Below are positions 5,808 to 12,551 of a DNA stretch of 12,551 nt, one piece after another. The notes beneath the pieces were generated by a model. The model did not search any database and was not told the origin of the DNA. It worked only from the letters and a program-made list of their open reading frames with translations. Numbering within the stretch: position 1 is the first letter of the stretch; every line of letters begins with the position of its first letter. The DNA comes from Syntrophomonadaceae bacterium. Its GTDB lineage: Bacteria; Bacillota; Dethiobacteria; PWVN01. A program made the position numbers and the translations under genes. The stretch is taken from assembly GCA_003561835.1 (NCBI GenBank), contig PWVN01000093.1, positions 1 through 12,551 on the forward strand. Direction: 5' to 3'.

Positions 5808-6449
5808 ATGAGATCAGTCCACGTGGTCCAACACCCCTTGATCCAGGAAAAACTCACCCTATGCCGCCAAAAGGATACTCCCCCCCAGGAGTTCAGGCCC
5901 CTGGTGGAGGAAATCACCCACTACCTGCTCTACGAGGCGGCCAAGGACTGGCCCCTGGAGGAAAAAGAGATTGAGACTCCCATGGGTACGGCCCGGGGCT
6001 ACCAGGTATCCCGGAAGAAACCCCTGGTTTTTGTGGCTGTCCTGCGGGCCGGCCTGGGGATGCTTTCTTCCGCTCTGCGCATGGTCCCCAGCGCCTCCTC
6101 CGGCCACATCGGCCTGTACCGCAACGAGGACACCCTGCAGCCTGTGGAGTACTACTGCAACCTTCCCGGCGGGCTGGAAGACCGGGAAGTGATCCTCCTG
6201 GACCCCATGCTGGCCACGGGAGGGTCGGCAGTGGCGGCCCTGGAACTCCTCAAGCAAAAGGGAGCCAGGGAAATCAAATTCATCGCCCTGGTGGCAGCGC
6301 CCGAGGGGATCGCCAGGGTGCAGAAGGACTTCCCCCGGGTGAATATCTACGTTGCTGCTGTGGATCAGGGCCTCAACGACATCGGCTACATCGTCCCCGG
6401 GCTGGGGGATGCGGGGGACAGGCTCTTTGATACCTGCGATCCTTTATAG
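5808..6449 (+). CDS. upp: Uracil phosphoribosyltransferase
   Basis: Converts uracil and PRPP to UMP and pyrophosphate in pyrimidine salvage, in the cytoplasm. The 213-residue length is typical. Key features are VLRAGLGM (about 78-85), the PRPP-binding loop DPMLATGGSA (132-141) and the uracil-binding C-terminal GYIVPGLGDAGDRLF (193-207). Start is ATG 5808, with GGGAGG 7 nt upstream. The gene has its own extended -10 promoter and a leader hairpin that may control translation. No uracil permease or other pyr gene lies next to it, and no clear terminator follows. Downstream come a minisatellite and an unrecognised gene. Identity is near certain. Confidence 0.97.
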   Translation: MRSVHVVQHPLIQEKLTLCRQKDTPPQEFRPLVEEITHYLLYEAAKDWPLEEKEIETPMGTARGYQVSRKKPLVFVAVLRAGLGMLSSALRMVPSASSGHIGLYRNEDTLQPVEYYCNLPGGLEDREVILLDPMLATGGSAVAALELLKQKGAREIKFIALVAAPEGIARVQKDFPRVNIYVAAVDQGLNDIGYIVPGLGDAGDRLFDTCDPL

Positions 6450-6485
6450 AACCATGTACTGCTGGCAGCTTTGGGTTGTCACGAG

Positions 6486-6539
6486 GGCCCTTCTGGCCCT
6501 TCTGGTCCTTCTGGTCCTTCTGGTCCTTCTGGCCCTTCT
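6486..6539 (+). repeat. Minisatellite of six 9-bp units
   Basis: Six consecutive GGYCCTTCT units (Y is C in units 1, 2 and 6, T in units 3-5). In the frame of the downstream gene this reads Gly-Pro-Ser six times, collagen-like; in another frame it gives a run of Leu and Val. No ribosome binding site precedes a start that would include it (a TTG at 6471), so I treat it as a non-coding tandem repeat between upp and the next gene. Confidence 0.85.
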
Positions 6540-6626
6540 CCCGGTGGCGGGGTCAGGGCCCAAAATCCCCGAATTTCTGCAAGAATTCCAACTTTGCCGC
6601 CGGCCCCGGGAGGATTTGCCCGATGT

Positions 6627-7565
6627 ATGGAGAAATCTATCCCTATTATGAGAGAAGAAGCGTCCAGGCTAGTGAATGTGGAAATGTCCAGGGCTAATGT
6701 GCAGCTGGCTTCCCTGGCGGGCACCGACATTGACAGCATCATCATCAACAGCCGGGACCCCCGGGAAGCCCCCTACCTGTCCATGCTGCTCCCCCGCTTT
6801 TCCCCCTATATCGGGAATATCCTGGAGCGCCGGGTGGCGGATATCCTGAACAGGGAAGTTCGCCATGGCTTTCACTGGATTCACCAGGAGCAAGAGATCC
6901 CCGAAACCTGCCTGATGAGCCCGGGCAACATTTCCACCGAGTGCGGCTTCGAGGTGAAGGCATGGCACGCCCTGTCCGCCAAGATCACCAGCCGCTTCCG
7001 GGTCAGCACCCAGCAGCTGAAAGGCAGAAATATCCGCCTGCTCATCATCTCCTGGATGATGAGTAAAGTTCTGTTCGGCATCCCCACCATCCTGGATGTC
7101 CTCAGTGTGGACGCCCATTCCGTCGCCCGCCTCCGGGACCTCAACTACCACAATCCCCCGGAAACCCTGGCGGTGGAGCCGGAGGACATCCAAAACGGGA
7201 TGGACAACCTCCAGAGGAACCTGGTGGGCGGGTACAGAATCCTGGAAAAGGAACCGGAGGTCCTGGAAGCCGCCGGGGAGGCGGCCCGGTCCCACCCGGA
7301 TTTTCAGGCCCCCCCAAACTCGGAGCGGGCCCAAGCCTTGAACAGGATGCTTCTGGAGCATTACGAGTACAGGCTGGATGGAAAGTTTGCCAAGATTGAT
7401 TGGGCCCGGCACCCGGAGATCGAGGCTTTCAAAAACAACGTGCTGCGCATGGAACCCTACGGGTGCCCCCTGAAGGACTGGCCCCAGGTTTTGCGGGAAC
7501 TGCAGAACAGCAAACGGGAGGCAGACAGCCAGTCTTTCAAGCTTCTGGAGGAACTCTACAGCTAA
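6627..7565 (+). CDS. Unrecognised protein, possible PD-(D/E)XK restriction-type nuclease
   Basis: A 312-residue soluble protein. I cannot name a family with confidence. The central part suggests a restriction-endonuclease-like fold: E105, then GFEVKAW (107-113) with a PD-(D/E)XK-style E-x-K at 109-111. A hydrophobic beta-like strand IRLLIISW and a segment PTILDVLSVDAHSVARLRDL follow, then YHNPPETLAVEPED. The C-terminal third is charged and helical. The best start is ATG 6627 with GGGAGGA (6608-6614) 12 nt upstream, rather long; ATG 6648 is an alternative, and the frame stays open back to a TTG at 6471 through the Gly-Pro-Ser repeat. No methyltransferase lies nearby, so if it is a restriction enzyme it is an orphan. 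It precedes the phosphate transporter gene by 49 bp. Coding is well supported; nuclease function is inference. Confidence 0.55.
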   Translation: MEKSIPIMREEASRLVNVEMSRANVQLASLAGTDIDSIIINSRDPREAPYLSMLLPRFSPYIGNILERRVADILNREVRHGFHWIHQEQEIPETCLMSPGNISTECGFEVKAWHALSAKITSRFRVSTQQLKGRNIRLLIISWMMSKVLFGIPTILDVLSVDAHSVARLRDLNYHNPPETLAVEPEDIQNGMDNLQRNLVGGYRILEKEPEVLEAAGEAARSHPDFQAPPNSERAQALNRMLLEHYEYRLDGKFAKIDWARHPEIEAFKNNVLRMEPYGCPLKDWPQVLRELQNSKREADSQSFKLLEELYS

Positions 7566-7614
7566 AGCCGTGAGGTGTACGAGCGAGTATGAGGAATAAT
7601 CGGAGGTCCAATCA

Positions 7615-9219
7615 ATGTCACAACAAATCGCCTTTGGTCTAATTGGTGGATTAGGCCTCTTCTTTTTTGGGATGCAGATGATGGCTTCCGGCATGCAGAA
7701 TGCGGCGGGGGATAACCTGCGCAAGATTCTGGACGCCCTCACATCCAACCCCTACATGGCCACCGTCACGGGCATCATAGTTACCCTGTTCCTGCAGAGC
7801 AGCAGCACCACCTCGGTTATGGTGGTGGGTTTTGCCAATGCCGGCCTGATGACCCTCAGCCAGGCGGTGGGCACCATCCTGGGGGCCAACATCGGCACCA
7901 CCATTACCGCCCAGGTGATTTCCTTCGATATATCCCTCCTGGTCCTGCCCACCCTGGGGGCGGGGGCCATGCTGAACTTCTACGCCGTCAAGCGCTACAA
8001 CCGCTACATCGGTCAGAGCATCCTGGGTTTCGGCCTTCTTTTCCTGGGGCTGACCACCATGTCCCAGGCCATGCATCCTCTTCGGGAATACCAGCCCTTT
8101 ATCGAGATGCTGGCCACCTTCGGCCGCCTGCCCGTCCTGGGCGCCCTGGTGGGCGCCCTGTTTACCGCCATCATTCAGAGCAGCAGCGCCACCGCCGGGG
8201 TGGTCATTGCCTTGACCCTCCAGGGTCTCATCGACACCCCTTCCTCCATCGCCATCGTCCTGGGGGCCAACATCGGCACCTGCATCACCGCCGCCCTGGC
8301 CTCCATCGGCACAAATCTCACGGCTCGCCGGGCAGTTTTGGCCATGGTCATCATCAAAACCCTGGGGGTGGTGGTGGTCCTCCTTTTCTTCAGGCCCTTT
8401 GTAAGCCTCGTCGGTTTTACGGGGGTATCGGTGACCCGGCAGGTGGCCAACGCCCATACCATCTTCAATGTCTTGAATGTCCTAATGATTCTCCCCTTCC
8501 TGCAGCCCTTCCTGAAATTCATCGCCCGCCTTATGCCGGGAGAGGAGGAACGGGTGGAGGCGGGGACCAAGTTTCTGGAAATTCGGATGTTAAAGACCCC
8601 TTCTGTAGCCATCGGCGGCGCCCGGCAGGAGATTCTTCGCATGGCCACCCTGGCCAGGGAAATCCTGCAGGAGTCGGTGCAAATCTTCATTGGCAACGAC
8701 GCAAAACTCATCAAGCATGCCCTGCAGAAGGAAGACCTGATCGACAGCCTGGAAAAGGATATCACCGTCTACCTGTCCGAACTGTCCCAGTACCCCATGA
8801 ACATCAAGCAGTCCCAGACGGTGGCGGCACTGATGCATGCCACCAGCGACCTGGAACGGATCGGCGACCACTCGGAAAACATCATCAGCCTGGCCGATAC
8901 CAAGATGGGTGAGAAGCTGCAATTCTCCGTCCAGGCCCTGGAGGAACTGAAGGACTTATACACAAAGGTGGACCGGATGCTGGAAAAGTCCATCACCGCC
9001 TTTGCAAAGGAAGACATAGAGCTGGCCAGGGAAGTGATTGCGGAAGACGACATCATCGATGACCTGGAGCGGACCCTGCGCAAGCACCACATCGAGAGGT
9101 TGAACCAAAAGAAGTGCATGCCCCAGTCAGGGGTGATCTATCTGGATATTATAAGCAATCTGGAGCGGGTGGCGGACCACGCCACCAACCTGGCCCAGGT
9201 GGTCACGGGGGACTTTTAA
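7615..9219 (+). CDS. Na/Pi cotransporter family protein (NptA-like, PhoU-like tail)
   Basis: A 534-residue membrane protein that probably imports phosphate with sodium. It has the two inverted Na_Pi_cotrans repeats: QSSS at 61-64 and 188-191, and GANIGT at 90-95 and 217-222, each within several membrane helices. From about residue 335 to the end is a soluble helical domain with two PhoU-like halves (for example DLERIGDHSENI and NLERVADHATNL), typical of this group, which suggests phosphate-responsive gating. Start is ATG 7615, with GGAGGT (7602-7607) 7 nt upstream. The preceding gene ends 49 bp before, and no terminator lies between them, so read-through is likely. Length and motifs are complete. 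Family is very secure; direction and ion are from family knowledge. Confidence 0.95.
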   Translation: MSQQIAFGLIGGLGLFFFGMQMMASGMQNAAGDNLRKILDALTSNPYMATVTGIIVTLFLQSSSTTSVMVVGFANAGLMTLSQAVGTILGANIGTTITAQVISFDISLLVLPTLGAGAMLNFYAVKRYNRYIGQSILGFGLLFLGLTTMSQAMHPLREYQPFIEMLATFGRLPVLGALVGALFTAIIQSSSATAGVVIALTLQGLIDTPSSIAIVLGANIGTCITAALASIGTNLTARRAVLAMVIIKTLGVVVVLLFFRPFVSLVGFTGVSVTRQVANAHTIFNVLNVLMILPFLQPFLKFIARLMPGEEERVEAGTKFLEIRMLKTPSVAIGGARQEILRMATLAREILQESVQIFIGNDAKLIKHALQKEDLIDSLEKDITVYLSELSQYPMNIKQSQTVAALMHATSDLERIGDHSENIISLADTKMGEKLQFSVQALEELKDLYTKVDRMLEKSITAFAKEDIELAREVIAEDDIIDDLERTLRKHHIERLNQKKCMPQSGVIYLDIISNLERVADHATNLAQVVTGDF

Positions 9220-9244
9220 TGCCACCTCCCGGCGGTGCATAAGG

Positions 9245-9275
9245 GGGGATGGTTCTTTTTTTTCAACCATACCCC
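9245..9275 (+). terminator. Hairpin after the phosphate transporter gene, possible terminator
   Basis: GGGG plus ATGGTT (9245-9254) pairs with AACCAT, a bulged A, and CCCC (9265-9275). The eight T lie in the loop rather than after the stem, so it is not a standard intrinsic terminator, but it may mark or protect the transcript end. Confidence 0.4.
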
Positions 9276-9301
9276 GGGGTGCCAAAGGCATCCCTTTCTC
9301 T

Positions 9302-9331
9302 TTGTGTCCATATGGCCCTCTCCCGCATAAA
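9302..9331 (+). promoter_or_regulatory. Weak candidate promoter for the LysM gene
   Basis: TTGTGT (9302-9307) and CATAAA (9326-9331) are 18 bp apart. CATAAAGTA (9326-9334) also matches the CATAnnnTA -10 of the mother-cell factor sigma-K, but no matching -35 sits at the right distance. I give it low weight. Confidence 0.3.
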
Positions 9332-9361
9332 GTATAGAAAACAGTAAAGGAGAGGAAGTCC

Positions 9362-9961
9362 GTGAGCCACAAAAAGAAGTTTCCCCCTCCCCCCAGTGTC
9401 TGCCCGGGTTTTATCTATACCGTCCGGGAAGGTGACACCCTTTTCTTCATTGCCCGGCGCTTCAACGTGTCCCTGGACCAGTTGATTGCCGCCAACCCGC
9501 AGATCAAGAACCCTGACCTGATTTTCCCGGGCCAGCAGATCTGTGTCCCCGCCGAAGTGCCCGTTATCGAGTGCTGCATGCTGCTCTTCCGTACAGAAAA
9601 CGTGCCGGTTCTGCCCGACGCCGAAGCGGGGGGTGTTGCCCGCGTTTTTCAATCCTCGGAAGGAGGAAATGTCCTGGTGGCGGCCATCGGGCTGCCGTCG
9701 CCGGATACCTTTGATGCTGAAATCTATGTAGCCTGGGTTCGCCGCCCCCCCCTGCCCCCCATACCCATCCAGATGTTACAGACAGGACCTGTGGTAACTG
9801 AACCCGGGGTCTGGGTGGGTGCCTTCGTCATCGGTCCGGGGGAGGAAATCGCTCCCTTCCAGGACATCGTCGTCACAGCGGAAGACGAATTTCCGGTGAC
9901 AGAACCGGATCTGGAGAGGATTGTCCTGATCGGCCTCTTTGAGCAGTGCCGGCCCCGGTAG
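9362..9961 (+). CDS. LysM domain protein
   Basis: A 199-residue protein with one LysM domain near the N terminus (about 18-63: YTVREGDTLFFIARRFNVSL, then NPQIKNPDLIFPGQQICVP), which binds N-acetylglucosamine polymers such as peptidoglycan. There is no obvious signal peptide; the first residues are SHKKKFPPPP. The C-terminal 135 residues form an unrecognised, probably beta-rich domain. Such signal-less LysM proteins occur in spore-forming Firmicutes as spore-coat or cortex-associated proteins, but that role is only a guess here. Start is GTG 9362, with GGAGAGG (9349-9355) 6 nt upstream. An intrinsic terminator follows. The LysM call is firm; the remainder is unassigned. Confidence 0.88.
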   Translation: MSHKKKFPPPPSVCPGFIYTVREGDTLFFIARRFNVSLDQLIAANPQIKNPDLIFPGQQICVPAEVPVIECCMLLFRTENVPVLPDAEAGGVARVFQSSEGGNVLVAAIGLPSPDTFDAEIYVAWVRRPPLPPIPIQMLQTGPVVTEPGVWVGAFVIGPGEEIAPFQDIVVTAEDEFPVTEPDLERIVLIGLFEQCRPR

Positions 9962-9994
9962 AACCCTCCCTTGCCCTGCCCCCCAGGATCTGAG

Positions 9995-10020
9995 AAGGGC
10001 CCCGGAAGGGGCTTTTTTTT
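9995..10020 (+). terminator. Intrinsic terminator after the LysM gene
   Basis: GCCCC (9999-10003) and GGGGC (10008-10012) enclose a GGAA tetraloop, followed by eight T (10013-10020). AAGG at 9995-9998 extends the stem with A-U and G-U pairs. Confidence 0.92.
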
Positions 10021-10045
10021 GCTGCTTGCCGTGAGGCGCGGCAAT

Positions 10046-10072
10046 AAAAAAAGGCAGGCTGTTCAGCCTGCC
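10046..10072 (-). terminator. Intrinsic terminator of the perR-like gene
   Basis: GGCAGGCTG (10053-10061) and CAGCCTGCC (10064-10072) form a perfect 9-bp stem with a two-base gap. On the minus strand it is followed by seven T (plus-strand A at 10046-10052). It lies 11 bp past the stop codon of the minus-strand regulator gene, which converges on the LysM gene. Confidence 0.93.
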
Positions 10073-10083
10073 CCGCGGGGCCT

Positions 10084-10500
10084 TTAATGTTCCTGGCATT
10101 CGGCGCACAGGCCGTAGAGGAAAAGCTGCTGGCTCTTCACCTGGTACCCGTACTTCTCGGACGCTTCCCTGGCGTATTCTTGGGGAAAGTCCCCCTCCGG
10201 CATATCCAGGATTTCCTTGCAGGATTTGCAGACCAGATGAGGGTGAAATTCCGGGTTTCCGTCATACCCCACCTGGCGGGCGGAAGCGGCAACTTCCTGA
10301 ATCAAGCCTTTCTCCTTGAAAAGTTCCAGGGTTTTATATATGGTAGCCAAACTGACCGACGGGTACTTTTGTAAAATCATACGGTGCACCTTGTCAACAC
10401 CGGGATGCTCCCGACTTTCCCTGAGCAAATGCAGGATGGCCGTTCGCTGGGGAGTTACCTTTAATGAGACAGATCTGAGCAATTTTTGTTCTGGCTGCAA
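10084..10500 (-). CDS. perR: PerR-like Fur-family regulator
   Basis: A 138-residue Fur-superfamily repressor. The winged helix covers the first 80 residues (LKVTPQRTAILHLL, SLATIYKTLELFKEKGLI). The metal residues fit PerR: His in EHPGVD (H37 of B. subtilis PerR), YDGNPEFHPH (D85, H91, H93), and Asp rather than Glu in CKEILDM (D104). Two CxxC pairs (CKSC, CAEC) form the structural zinc site. PerR senses peroxide by iron-dependent His oxidation and de-represses stress genes. I prefer the TTG at 10500: GGAGG (10512-10508) is 7 nt away, while the ATG at 10506 is only 1 nt from it. A Per-box-like site overlaps the likely promoter, suggesting autoregulation. PerR versus other Fur family members is inferred from residues. 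Confidence 0.88.
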   Translation of the reverse strand: MQPEQKLLRSVSLKVTPQRTAILHLLRESREHPGVDKVHRMILQKYPSVSLATIYKTLELFKEKGLIQEVAASARQVGYDGNPEFHPHLVCKSCKEILDMPEGDFPQEYAREASEKYGYQVKSQQLFLYGLCAECQEH

Positions 10501-10535
10501 GTTCATTCCTCCGTTGTTGTTTTATTTCCTAGTAC

Positions 10536-10564
10536 ATATTATCATTTTATTTTCCTTTTCGCAA
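10536..10564 (-). promoter_or_regulatory. perR promoter with an overlapping Per-box-like site
   Basis: On the minus strand, TTGCGA (10564-10559) is followed after 17 bp by TAATAT (10541-10536), or after 15 bp by GATAAT (10543-10538). The 15-mer ATATTATCATTTTAT (plus strand, 10536-10550) matches 10 of 14 defined bases of the Per box TTATAATnATTATAA and overlaps the -10, as expected for autorepression. Confidence 0.5.
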
Positions 10565-10637
10565 TGATACTTTTGTACTAATGGATTTCCGGGATTCTCC
10601 CAGGTTTCCCCCCTGTAAGACATGCCGGGAGGGAAAA

Positions 10638-10652
10638 GTAAAATAATTATAA
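10638..10652. promoter_or_regulatory. Second, stronger Per-box-like site
   Basis: GTAAAATAATTATAA matches 12 of 14 defined bases of TTATAATnATTATAA; the right half is perfect. It lies about 140 bp upstream of the perR-like start in the gene-free region. No gene on the plus strand starts nearby, so a role would most likely concern perR itself or an undetected transcript. Confidence 0.45.
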
Positions 10653-10772
10653 CAAAATTCGACGTAATATGTCATATTTCCTGTTCTACAAAAATATTTT
10701 TTACAATTTGCAGCAAGAATTGATTACTGGGTGAGGACTCACGGTTTATCAAAATTCAAAGGAGCACAGAGA

Positions 10773-10808
10773 AAGTTTACTTTCGGGGTCAGGCCCAAAA
10801 GTAAACTT
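10773..10808. repeat. Inverted repeat with GGGGTCAGGCCC core
   Basis: AAGTTTACTTT (10773-10783) and AAAGTAAACTT (10798-10808) are perfect 11-bp arms around a 14-base loop containing GGGGTCAGGCCC. A close relative of the core, GGGGTCAGGGCCCAAAA, occurs at 6548-6564. The layout suggests a second REP-like family, different from the GGGACAGG elements. Confidence 0.75.
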
Positions 10809-10904
10809 ACTCAGAAATTAACTTCAAAATTGTGCAGTATTCCAGTTTAAGGAAGACTGGTTGGTAATCATATACGGGTTGATTATTTAGAGAGGGCAGT
10901 CGCC

Positions 10905-10929
10905 GGACAGAAAGGCCTTTCTGGTGTCC
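10905..10929. repeat. Bulged palindrome around AGAAAGGCCTTTCT
   Basis: The 14-bp perfect palindrome at 10909-10922 is extended by GGAC on the left and, after a 3-nt bulge, GTCC on the right. It directly precedes the degenerate REP-like element and may be part of the same 3'-end structure of the AOR transcript. Confidence 0.55.
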
Positions 10930-10935
10930 CACAAA

Positions 10936-10976
10936 GGGGATAAGGGCCGCCCCCTCTGTTCCCCTGCCTCTGTCCC
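10936..10976 (-). repeat. Degenerate, longer REP-like element next to the AOR stop
   Basis: On the minus strand the segment reads GGGACAG, then GGGGAACAG, then GGCCCTTATCCCC, separated by short inserts of five and seven bases. These correspond in order to the three parts of the 27-bp element (GGGACAG, GGGGGACAG, GGACCTTGTCCC). It starts two bases after the AOR stop codon, the same position relative to a gene end as other copies. Confidence 0.55.
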
Positions 10977-10978
10977 AC

Positions 10979-12551
10979 CTATTGTTTATTCAGCAGCCAG
11001 CCCAGGGAGAGGCGCTTCAGGTTGGTCTCCGTGGGGTTTCCCGTCTCCGGGTCCCAGCCGGCAAACCGGTAGTAGAGGTCCCGGGCTGCCGCCACTTCCT
11101 CCCTGTTCAGGCAGACCCCCTTGGAGGGACCATCGGGCAGGGGCGTAAAGAGGCGTTCCGGCAGGGTGTCGTCCTGGCGGGTGAAGCCCTCCCGGGCGTT
11201 GAAGAACCGCATCATGTTGATGCGCCGCTCCCCCACCTGCATGAGCTCGAAGAGGGATGTCTCCCAGCCCAGCCCGTACCGGCAGGCGTCCACCAGGTCG
11301 GCGGGCCCGTAAAGCTGCCAGGCGGGGCCGAAGACGAACTGGCAGGCGCACAGGCTGTCGGCCAGGGAGTAAAAGCACTGGCTGATGAAGGCGAAGCGCA
11401 CTTTCTCCGCATCCAGGGCCGGCAACTCTTCCTCCCCGTAGACCTTCAACACCCCGATCTGGGAGAGGAACTCCCGGTCCGGGGACCCCATGGGCATGGA
11501 CAGGGCCGGGTCGTGTTCGCTGGATTGGTGGTCCGCCCCAAAGGGGTTCACCGAATAGATGAGGCCCAGGGAAGGCTTGTGCTGGGGCATGTGGGCCGGC
11601 AGGTCCTGGCCCTTCACGGAGATGCTCAGGGGCAGGGCCGCGGGGCCGATCTCTTGTGCCGCCCGCCAGCTTCCCCCGGCCAGCAGGTTTCCGAAGCCCT
11701 CCCGCAGGGCGATTTTTTCGATCAGCCGCGGGACCACCTCATCATTCCCGAAGGTTACCTCCAGGCCGTCGGTCTCCGCCGGGCTCAAAAGCCCCTTCTC
11801 GTAGCATTCCATGGCGAAGGCGATGGTGGCCCCGGTGGAAATGGTGTCCAAGCCGTAGATATTGCAGAGCTGGTTGGCCCTGGCGATGGTCTCCAGGTTT
11901 GTGATGCCGCAGTAGGAGCCCAAAGCGGCACAGGTTTCATACTCCGGCCCCCCGTAGAGGGGGTCCACCACCCCGGGGACTTCCACCACCCGCTTGCACC
12001 GGACGGCGCAGGCGTGGCAGCTCTCCCGCTTTTTAGAATGGTTTCCGACATGGTGGTCCCGGTGATCTTTTCCGCTCCTTCCGGAAACCAGCCCGAGGAC
12101 CAGTTCCGGGTGATGAGGAACCCGTCCTGGTGGAAGCCCTCCAGGATGCCGGCGGTGCCGTTCTCTCCCAGGTCCGCCATCCCCAGGTTCTCCTGCAGGC
12201 GCCTGGATGCCTCCCGGGCCAGCTTCACAAAACGGTCCTTGACCACGGGCTTCGGGGTGGCGGCCTTTTTCACCACCACCGCCTTGAGGTTCTTGGAGCC
12301 CAGGACGGCCCCCGTGCCGTTGCGGCCGTTGGCCCGGCTGCACATGCTGATGACACAGGCGTACTTCACCAGGTTCTCGCCCGCGGGACCGATCTGGGCG
12401 ATAAAGTTTTCCACTTCCCCCAAGTCTTTACGGATCAATCTCTCCGCTTCCCCCGTCACCTGCCCCCACATGGCCCCGGCGCTCCGGAGTTCCGCTTCCC
12501 CTCCCCGGATGCTCAGGTAAACGGGCTTGGGTGCCCTGCCCCGGAAGACGA
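10979..12551 (-). pseudogene. Aldehyde:ferredoxin oxidoreductase, frameshifted and cut by the window edge
   Basis: Tungsten/molybdopterin enzyme that oxidises aldehydes to acids and reduces ferredoxin. The 5' end lies beyond 12551; about 524 of roughly 600 residues are present. The N-terminal part (12551 to about 12030) has RAPKPVYLSIRGG, GPAGENLVKYACVIS and SRANGRNGTGAVLGSKNLKA. The rest, in the -1 frame, has ESCHACAVRCKR (three of four cluster cysteines, CxxCxxxC), GGPEYETCAALGS, and SLCACQFVFG with the fourth Cys. The frames join at five A on the minus strand (12034-12030): ILK must continue as KRESC, and a sixth A would restore it. This is either a true single-base deletion, a sequencing error in a homopolymer, or -1 ribosomal frameshifting. 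If real, the protein stops before its iron-sulfur site. The stop at 10981-10979 is beside a REP-like element. Family is very secure. Confidence 0.9.

Larger units (their letters stand above)
10507..10978. other. Gene-free region between perR-like and AOR genes
   Basis: About 470 bp with no credible coding frame. It holds the perR promoter, two Per-box-like sites, an AT-rich tract (about 10630-10710), a strong inverted repeat with GGGGTCAGGCCC inside (10773-10808), a bulged palindrome (10905-10929) and a degenerate REP-like element (10936-10976). I see no tRNA or riboswitch. Confidence 0.6.

Noticed and set aside
6454..6651. Small hydrophobic peptide frame with a Leu/Val-rich stretch
   Set aside because: The hydrophobic run is just the 9-bp minisatellite read in another frame, and no ribosome binding site precedes the ATG.
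6669..7748. A 359-codon open frame on the minus strand
   Set aside because: It overlaps the nuclease-like gene and the start of the phosphate transporter. The plus-strand genes have ribosome binding sites and family motifs; the minus frame has neither.
9326..9334. Sigma-K promoter for the LysM gene
   Set aside because: CATAAAGTA fits the -10 pattern, but no suitable -35 lies 16-17 bp upstream, so the match alone is too weak.
10982..12520. A 512-codon open frame on the plus strand
   Set aside because: It is the antisense shadow of the AOR gene; its composition (Gly, Pro, Val, His rich) has no recognisable domain, while the minus strand gives clear AOR motifs.

Overview
The window looks like a chromosomal piece of a fairly GC-rich anaerobic Firmicute, probably class Clostridia. 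The grounds are strong GGAGG-type ribosome binding sites, frequent TTG and GTG starts, a lipoprotein cyclophilin, a PerR-type regulator, a two-repeat NptA-type phosphate transporter, a LysM protein and a tungsten-type aldehyde:ferredoxin oxidoreductase. The exact lineage cannot be fixed from the sequence alone. No rRNA, tRNA or CRISPR array was found.

Layout. 1-1032: the 3' end of a small membrane-protein gene, then a TetR-family regulator. 1034-1137: two tandem 52-bp units, each with a 27-bp palindromic REP-like element. 1114-1743 (minus): a lipoprotein peptidyl-prolyl isomerase, convergent with the regulator. 2012-3389: a promoter and a likely two-gene membrane operon (YdcF/SanA-like DUF218 protein, DUF998-like protein). 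3390-4319: a REP-associated tyrosine transposase (RAYT, Y1/HUH type) bracketed by REP-like hairpins. 4291-4470: a short coding-like remnant. 4448-5533: a GNAT acetyltransferase, closed by an intrinsic terminator. 5626-6449: upp with its own promoter and a structured leader. 6486-7565: a 9-bp minisatellite and an unrecognised protein that may be a PD-(D/E)XK nuclease. 7615-9219: an NptA-like Na/phosphate cotransporter with a PhoU-like tail. 9362-9961: a LysM protein. 10084-10500 (minus): a PerR-like regulator with Per-box-like sites upstream. 10507-10978: a gene-free stretch with several palindromes. 10979-12551 (minus): an aldehyde:ferredoxin oxidoreductase that runs off the right edge and carries a one-base frameshift just before its iron-sulfur cysteines.

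The most interesting theme is the RAYT and its palindromes. Four copies of the 27-bp element are identical base for base. Two more relatives, one a shorter variant and one degenerate, are also present. Nearly all lie within about 10 nt of a stop codon, and several are followed by a T-rich tract on one strand, so they could act as mobile 3'-end or terminator modules. The tandem pair at 1034-1137 has also duplicated the last codons of the cyclophilin gene, and most differences between the two copies are synonymous. The other genes look like ordinary housekeeping and accessory functions (pyrimidine salvage, phosphate uptake, peroxide sensing, aldehyde oxidation) with no clear shared pathway.
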